Assembly: GCA_902791695.1 (NCBI GenBank)
Contig: CADAWR010000008.1
Coordinates: forward strand, 18,709-82,708
Length of the DNA stretch: 64,000 nt
Origin: an uncultured Bacteroidota bacterium
GTDB taxonomy: Bacteria > Bacteroidota > Bacteroidia > Bacteroidales > P3
Direction: 5' to 3'
In this document: piece by piece, positions 59,774 through 64,000 of the stretch
Layout of the letters: every line of letters begins with the position of its first letter
Numbering within the stretch: the stretch's first letter is position 1
Program-made: the position numbers and the translations under genes
The notes under the pieces: generated by a model
The model's input: the letters and a program-made list of their open reading frames with translations, nothing else
Told to the model about the DNA's origin: nothing
Database searches by the model: none

Positions 59774-62700
59774 TCACGCTGTCAGCAGGCGCAGCTGCTC
59801 CAATGCGGTGGCGATGCTTTTGACGTTGGCGATGCTGAGGCTCAGGCGCTCGGGGGTCTCTTTCAACGTGGCGCGGCGCGGGTAGGCCTGCACGTACTGT
59901 ATCAGCTTCATGAAGTTGCCACTCTGGTAGAAGGGGCTCTGCTGGTTGCTCACTAGGTGGCACACCATGCGGCTCTGCTTGAGTATCAGCTTCTCGATAC
60001 CGAAGGCCTTGGCCATGCGGCGCAGCGTGATGGTGCTTATCAGCTCGTCCACACACGGCGGCACGGGCCCGAAGCGGTCCTCCAACCGGCTGCGGTAAGC
60101 CGCCAGCTCCTCTTCCGTGGTCAATTCATTTAATTCCTTATACAGCACCAGTCGCTCGGTGCCCGAGGTGACGTAGTCGTCCGGCAGCAGCACCTCGAGG
60201 TCGGTCTCTATGGTGCACTCGCGCACGTACTCCTGCTTCTCTTCGGCCTCGGCGGCGAAGAGTTCGCGGAAGTCGCTCTCCTTCAACTCCTCGATGGCCT
60301 CGTTGAGTATCTTGTGGTACATGTCGTAGCCTACCTCGCTGATGAAGCCACTCTGCTCGGCACCGAGGATGTTGCCGGCACCGCGTATGTCGAGGTCGCG
60401 CATGGCTATGTTGAAGCCCGAGCCTATGGTGGAGAACTCCTCTATGGCCTTCAGGCGGCGCTGTGCGTCGGGTGTCAGCGTCAGGTACGACGGTATCAGC
60501 AGGTAGCAGAAAGCCTTGCGGTTCGAGCGCCCCACGCGGCCGCGCATCTGGTGCAGGTCGCTGAGGCCGAACTGGTGGGCGTTGTTGATAATCATGGTGT
60601 TGGCGTTCGGTATGTCGAGGCCGTTCTCCACTATCGAGGTGGCCACCAGCACGTCGATGTCGCCTTCGAGGAACTGCATCAGCGTCTCCTCGGCTTCCTT
60701 GCCGTCCATGCGCCCGTGGGCCATGGCCACGCGTGCGTCGGGCACCAGCCTCTGCACCAGACCGGCCATCTCCGGTAGGTTCTCCACGCGGTTGCTGATG
60801 AAGAAGGTCTGTCCACCGCGGTTCATTTCGTACATGATGGCGTCGCGTATCAGCTCTTCGCTGAAGTCGCTGAGCTCGGTCTCTATGGGTTGGCGGTTGG
60901 GTGGCGGCGTCTGTATGACGCTCAGGTCGCGCGCCCCCATCAGCGAGAACTGCAGCGTGCGCGGTATCGGCGTGGCCGTCAGCGTCAGGCAGTCGACACC
61001 CACCTTCATCTGCTTCAGCTTCTCCTTGGCGCTGACGCCGAACTTTTGCTCCTCGTCGATGATGAAGAGCCCGAGGTCTTTGAACTTCAGCTCCTTGTTC
61101 AGTATGGCGTGCGTGCCTATGAGTATGTCCACCTTGCCGTCGGCGACGTCTTTGTATATCTGGTTCTTCTCCTTGGTGGTGCGGAAGCGGTTGAGGTAGT
61201 CCACCCTCACCGGCATGTCCTTGAGGCGCTGGCTGAAGGTGTTGTAGTGCTGGAACGCCAGCACCGTCGAGGGCACGAGCACGGCCACCTGCTTCGAGTC
61301 GCAGCAGGCCTTGAAGGCGGCGCGTATGGCCACCTCGGTCTTGCCGAAGCCCACGTCGCCGCACACCAGGCGGTCCATGGGCGCCGTCTCCTCCATGTCG
61401 TGCTTCACGGCCACCGTGGCCTTGAGCTGGTCGGGGGTGTCTTCGTAGATGAAGCTGGCTTCGAGTTGCTCCTGCAGGTAACCGTCGGCGCTGAAGGCGA
61501 AGCCGCGGCTGGCCTTGCGCTTGGCGTAGAGGGCTATGAGGTCCTTGGCGATGTCCTTCACCTGCCGCTTGGTCTTCTGCTTTAGCACCTGCCAAGTGTT
61601 GGAGCCCAGGCGGTTGAGCGTGGGAGACTCGCCCTCGCGCCCCACGTAGCGGCTTATCTTGTGCAGGCCGTGGATGCTTATGTACAGCACGTCGTTGTTC
61701 TTGTACACCAAGCGGATAAGCTCCTGGCTCTTGCCGTCGGTGGTCACCTTCTCGAGCCCGCTGAAGCGCCCCACACCGTAGTCTATGTGCGTCACGTAGT
61801 CGCCCGGCTTCAGCTCGAACAGCTCCTTAAGGGTCATGGCCTCGTGGGCCGCCGCAAGGTTCTTGACGGTGTACTTGTGGTAGCGCTCGAATATCTCGTG
61901 GTCGGTATAGCAGAGCACCCGCATGTCGTGGTCCACGAAGCCGTGCGAGAGGTTGAATGTTATCAGTGTCAGGTGGTTGGTCTTCTCCTCCAGCACTTTC
62001 TCCAGTCGCTTCTGCTGACTTTCGCCCGCGACGGTCACTATCAGCGTGTAGCCCTCCTCGGCGCGTTGGCGCAGGTTCTCCTGCAGCATGTCGAACTGCT
62101 TGTTGAACACCGGCTGCGGCTCGCTGCTGGCTGTCAGCGTCTCGGCATTGCTGAAGTAGTGGCTATTGCCGTACTCCACGATGTTCATCTCCAGCAGTCG
62201 GTGTAGGAACTCGTTGGCCGTTGCGCTCATCTCGTCAGGCTTCGGCAGGGTGCCGACGACGGGATGCGCAGTGTCGGCCAGGCGCGTCTCGTATGCCTTG
62301 CGCGTGTCGTCGTGCAGCGCGTCGAGACGCTGAGCCACCTGCATCAGGCTCTGGCACCACACGGTGTCGCTGCCGCTGAAGTACTCCAGCAGCGTCACTC
62401 GGCGCTCCGGCCCTTTCTGCGTCTCGCTCATGTTGTCCATGCGCGGCACAATGTCGATACGGTCCAGATGCTTGACCGACAGTTGTGTGGCGGCGTCGTA
62501 GGTGCGCAGCGAGTCCACGCTGTCGTCGAAGAACTCTATGCGGTAGGGCAGGTCGGAGGCATAGGAGAACACATCCACTATGCCGCCGCGCACGGCGTAT
62601 TGGCCGGGCTCCACCACGAAGTCCTCGCGCTCGAAGCCCATGTCCTGCAGCCGCTCCACCACGTCCCACATGTCCTTCTGCTCGCCGCGATTAAGCCGCA

Positions 62701-63127
62701 AGGTGTTTGCTATCAGTGTGCTGCCGGCCACCACCTTCTCGCTCAGCGCCTCGGGGTAGCTCACCACCACCACCGGCTCGCCGCCGGTGATGGACTTGAG
62801 TACCTCGCTGCGCATCAGCACGTTGGCGTTGTCTGTCTGCTCCATGTCGTAGCTGTAGGCCTTGCGGTAGGAGGTGGGGAAGAGCATCACCTGCCGGCCA
62901 TCGGTCAGCAGGGCTTCGAGGTCGTTCTGCAGATAGAAGGCATCGTCCTTGGAAGGTGCTATAACCAGCTGGTTGACAGTTGACAGCCGTGTGGCTACGG
63001 CGGCCGCAATAACGGCGGGGAGCGACCCCGTCATGCCGTCGACATGCAGGCGCGCCCCGCGTCCGCGAAGCTTCTCGGCGAGGCTGGCTACCAGCGCACT
63101 GTCGGCGTATAGTTCGTTCAATATCAT
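59774..63127 (-). CDS. mfd: Transcription-repair coupling factor Mfd
   Basis: 1117 residues. UvrB-homology region at the N-terminus (VIAPSKDDAFYLQNDLEALL, FPTSYRKAY), the RNA-polymerase-interacting domain (LKPGDYVTHIDYGVGRFSGLE) and the helicase core: Walker A CGDVGFGKTEVAIRAAF, DEEQ motif in LFIIDEEQKFGV, TATPIPRTL and QMRGRVGRSNRKAFCYLL. It removes stalled RNA polymerase and recruits repair. A start 30 nt upstream is possible; 63127 gives the usual family N-terminus. Full length. Confidence 0.95.
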   Translation of the reverse strand: MILNELYADSALVASLAEKLRGRGARLHVDGMTGSLPAVIAAAVATRLSTVNQLVIAPSKDDAFYLQNDLEALLTDGRQVMLFPTSYRKAYSYDMEQTDNANVLMRSEVLKSITGGEPVVVVSYPEALSEKVVAGSTLIANTLRLNRGEQKDMWDVVERLQDMGFEREDFVVEPGQYAVRGGIVDVFSYASDLPYRIEFFDDSVDSLRTYDAATQLSVKHLDRIDIVPRMDNMSETQKGPERRVTLLEYFSGSDTVWCQSLMQVAQRLDALHDDTRKAYETRLADTAHPVVGTLPKPDEMSATANEFLHRLLEMNIVEYGNSHYFSNAETLTASSEPQPVFNKQFDMLQENLRQRAEEGYTLIVTVAGESQQKRLEKVLEEKTNHLTLITFNLSHGFVDHDMRVLCYTDHEIFERYHKYTVKNLAAAHEAMTLKELFELKPGDYVTHIDYGVGRFSGLEKVTTDGKSQELIRLVYKNNDVLYISIHGLHKISRYVGREGESPTLNRLGSNTWQVLKQKTKRQVKDIAKDLIALYAKRKASRGFAFSADGYLQEQLEASFIYEDTPDQLKATVAVKHDMEETAPMDRLVCGDVGFGKTEVAIRAAFKACCDSKQVAVLVPSTVLAFQHYNTFSQRLKDMPVRVDYLNRFRTTKEKNQIYKDVADGKVDILIGTHAILNKELKFKDLGLFIIDEEQKFGVSAKEKLKQMKVGVDCLTLTATPIPRTLQFSLMGARDLSVIQTPPPNRQPIETELSDFSEELIRDAIMYEMNRGGQTFFISNRVENLPEMAGLVQRLVPDARVAMAHGRMDGKEAEETLMQFLEGDIDVLVATSIVENGLDIPNANTMIINNAHQFGLSDLHQMRGRVGRSNRKAFCYLLIPSYLTLTPDAQRRLKAIEEFSTIGSGFNIAMRDLDIRGAGNILGAEQSGFISEVGYDMYHKILNEAIEELKESDFRELFAAEAEEKQEYVRECTIETDLEVLLPDDYVTSGTERLVLYKELNELTTEEELAAYRSRLEDRFGPVPPCVDELISTITLRRMAKAFGIEKLILKQSRMVCHLVSNQQSPFYQSGNFMKLIQYVQAYPRRATLKETPERLSLSIANVKSIATALEQLRLLTA

Positions 63128-63183
63128 AATAACGCACGCATAATCAGGCGACAACATCCGTCGACGCCTGTTGGTTTCCGCTG

Positions 63184-63191
63184 CAAAGATA
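63184..63191 (-). promoter_or_regulatory. Promoter -7 element of mfd
   Basis: TATCTTTG on the minus strand, 57 nt upstream of the start codon at 63127. Confidence 0.55.
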
Positions 63192-63282
63192 CGTATAAAA
63201 ACTGAAATAAAGTATTATAATTGAATGAAAACCCCCGCGATGTAACATACAAAAAGCCTCCCTGAGCCCTGTTAAGGGCGCC

Positions 63283-63438
63283 AGTCTTTAGCCGTGGGCG
63301 TGAGCCCGCGGTATGACGGGAACAGTTAATATGAGCCCCGCAGGGGCGGCACATGGCTAATCGTCAGCGTGTCGCCCCTGCGGGGCTCAAAAAGATTGCT
63401 GTATCTGTTCCGTGGGCTCACGCCCACGGCTAAAGACT
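63283..63438. mobile_element. MITE-like element, 156 bp with nested inverted repeats
   Basis: Outer arms: 63283-63311 (AGTCTTTAGCCGTGGGCGTG...) and 63410-63438, complementary over ~29 nt with few mismatches. Inner arms: TGAGCCCCGCAGGGGCG (63332 on) and CGCCCCTGCGGGGCTCA (ending 63389). GGAACAG/CTGTTCC lies between. No protein is encoded. It looks like a non-autonomous transposable or REP-type element; target-site duplications are not evident. Confidence 0.65.
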
Positions 63439-63502
63439 TTCGTCCCCGCTGGGGACTTTTGGGGCATCAATAACAACGATATTCCTCCGCTTTACCATCG
63501 AC

Positions 63503-63617
63503 TCCCCTCCGTACCCGCTCCGTCTGTTCACCGGTTGTTCACCGGTTGTTTACCGGTTTAAACCGTCGAACAGTCGTAGAACAGCCGTAGAACAGACGGA
63601 GCGGGTACGGTGGGGGT
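63503..63617. repeat. Palindromic intergenic element, copy C
   Basis: Arms of ~57 nt centred on CGGTTTAAACCG (63554-63565), with CCGTACCCGCTCCGTCTGTTC outer ends as in copy B and ACCGGTTGTT units inside. It lies between the divergent mfd and gcvT genes. Confidence 0.88.
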
Positions 63618-63650
63618 ACGTCCTGGAGTCATGTTTCGGCTAACTTTTTA

Positions 63651-63669
63651 TTTATTGTCACACAATAAA
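63651..63669. promoter_or_regulatory. Operator-like palindrome upstream of gcvT
   Basis: TTTATTGT-CAC-ACAATAAA, 8-bp arms around 3 nt, 59 nt before the gcvT start. No consensus promoter is seen there, so it may be a regulator-binding site; unproven. Confidence 0.4.
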
Positions 63670-63727
63670 GCAACACCTCTGTCGTTATCAAAAACAGAAT
63701 ATAATTTATAAACAAATACGTAACATA

Positions 63728-64000
63728 ATGAAAACCACACCGTACACCGACTTGCACATCAAACTTGGTGCAAAGATGGCCGAATTCGCCGGCTACAACA
63801 TGCCTATCCAGTACACCACCCTCATCGAGGAGCACAACAATGTGCGCAACAACGTGGGCGTGTTCGACGTGAGCCACATGGGTGAGTTCCGCGCCAAAGG
63901 ACCCATCGCCAAGCACTTCATGCAGTATGTCACCACCAACAACGTCGAGGACCTCTTCGACGGCAAGGTGCAGTACACCTGCCTGCCCAACGGTCAGGGT
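63728..64000 (+). CDS. gcvT: Glycine cleavage system T protein (aminomethyltransferase), 5' part
   Basis: 91 codons, running off the right edge. [59 protein letters not shown] is the conserved GcvT start, including the folate-site region MPIQY and the DVSHMGE motif. The protein transfers the aminomethyl carbon from the H protein to tetrahydrofolate. Other gcv genes would lie beyond the window. Confidence 0.95.
   Translation, partial: MKTTPYTDLHIKLGAKMAEFAGYNMPIQYTTLIEEHNNVRNNVGVFDVSHMGEFRAKGPIAKHFMQYVTTNNVEDLFDGKVQYTCLPNGQG

Noticed and set aside
63283-63438. Rho-independent terminator of mfd or gcvT
   Set aside because: It lies upstream of both genes, which diverge from this region.

Overview
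The window looks like chromosomal DNA from an uncultured member of the Bacteroidales. Support comes from Bacteroidetes-type promoters (TTTG, then 19-21 nt, then TAnnTTTG) in front of many genes, a TonB-dependent receptor with the long Bacteroidetes-style signal region, a C-terminal sorting domain of the type IX secretion kind on a BspA-like surface protein, and families mostly confined to this phylum (DUF4295, DUF4421, DUF6266, HU-CCDC81/SPOR). Most of the backbone is GC-rich (clearly above 50% in sampled lines). Three islands are AT-rich and look acquired: 5.7-8.9 kb, the gene at 30.3 kb, and the first half of the gene at 57.4 kb.

Region 1 (1-14.4 kb): the 5' part of htpG (leftward) and a DUF6266 gene are followed by a rightward defence island. 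It holds an AIPR abortive-infection protein, a DUF1016/PDDEXK nuclease, two DNA cytosine-5 methyltransferases, a McrB-like GTPase and a nuclease subunit (together a LlaJI-type restriction-modification system), a broken vsr, a RhuM-family gene and an intact vsr. The genes are tightly spaced or overlapping. The only promoters I see before the RhuM gene lie upstream of a structured leader whose 3' end can fold either into a long-range stem or into an intrinsic terminator, so the whole island may be controlled by attenuation. The methyltransferases and the DNA-reading N-terminus of the GTPase form one AT-rich block that ends at the ATPase domain, and a remnant of an AIPR gene tail sits at its left edge. 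This looks like an exchanged specificity cassette.

Region 2 (14.4-24.9 kb): small membrane proteins including one with an HETVH motif, MgtC, then a leftward housekeeping group (dNK, kdsB, an HU-coil-TM-SPOR protein, trmB, yebC, rsmI) and a rightward group (nadC, an rRNA methyltransferase, a short queG).

Region 3 (25-41.4 kb): cell envelope and secreted proteins (TonB receptor, B12-binding radical SAM protein, two secreted C1 peptidases, S41 peptidase lipoprotein, beta-barrels, glutathione peroxidase lipoprotein), L31, a DUF819 transporter-like protein, an esterase, a U32 protein and radA.

Region 4 (41.4-56.9 kb): L33-DUF4295, ileS carrying a swapped GIHH signature, an M20 hydrolase, DUF4421, a patatin-barrel protein, MATE, murB, a GH33-like sialidase lipoprotein, purA and a PepSY-like protein.

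Region 5 (56.9-64 kb): a BspA-like protein with HDTT repeats and a type IX sorting domain, bracketed by ~100-bp inverted repeats, then mfd (leftward) and the start of gcvT. Three copies of a ~65-120 bp palindromic element occur in the window, each in an intergenic region between divergent genes. No tRNA, rRNA or CRISPR array was seen.
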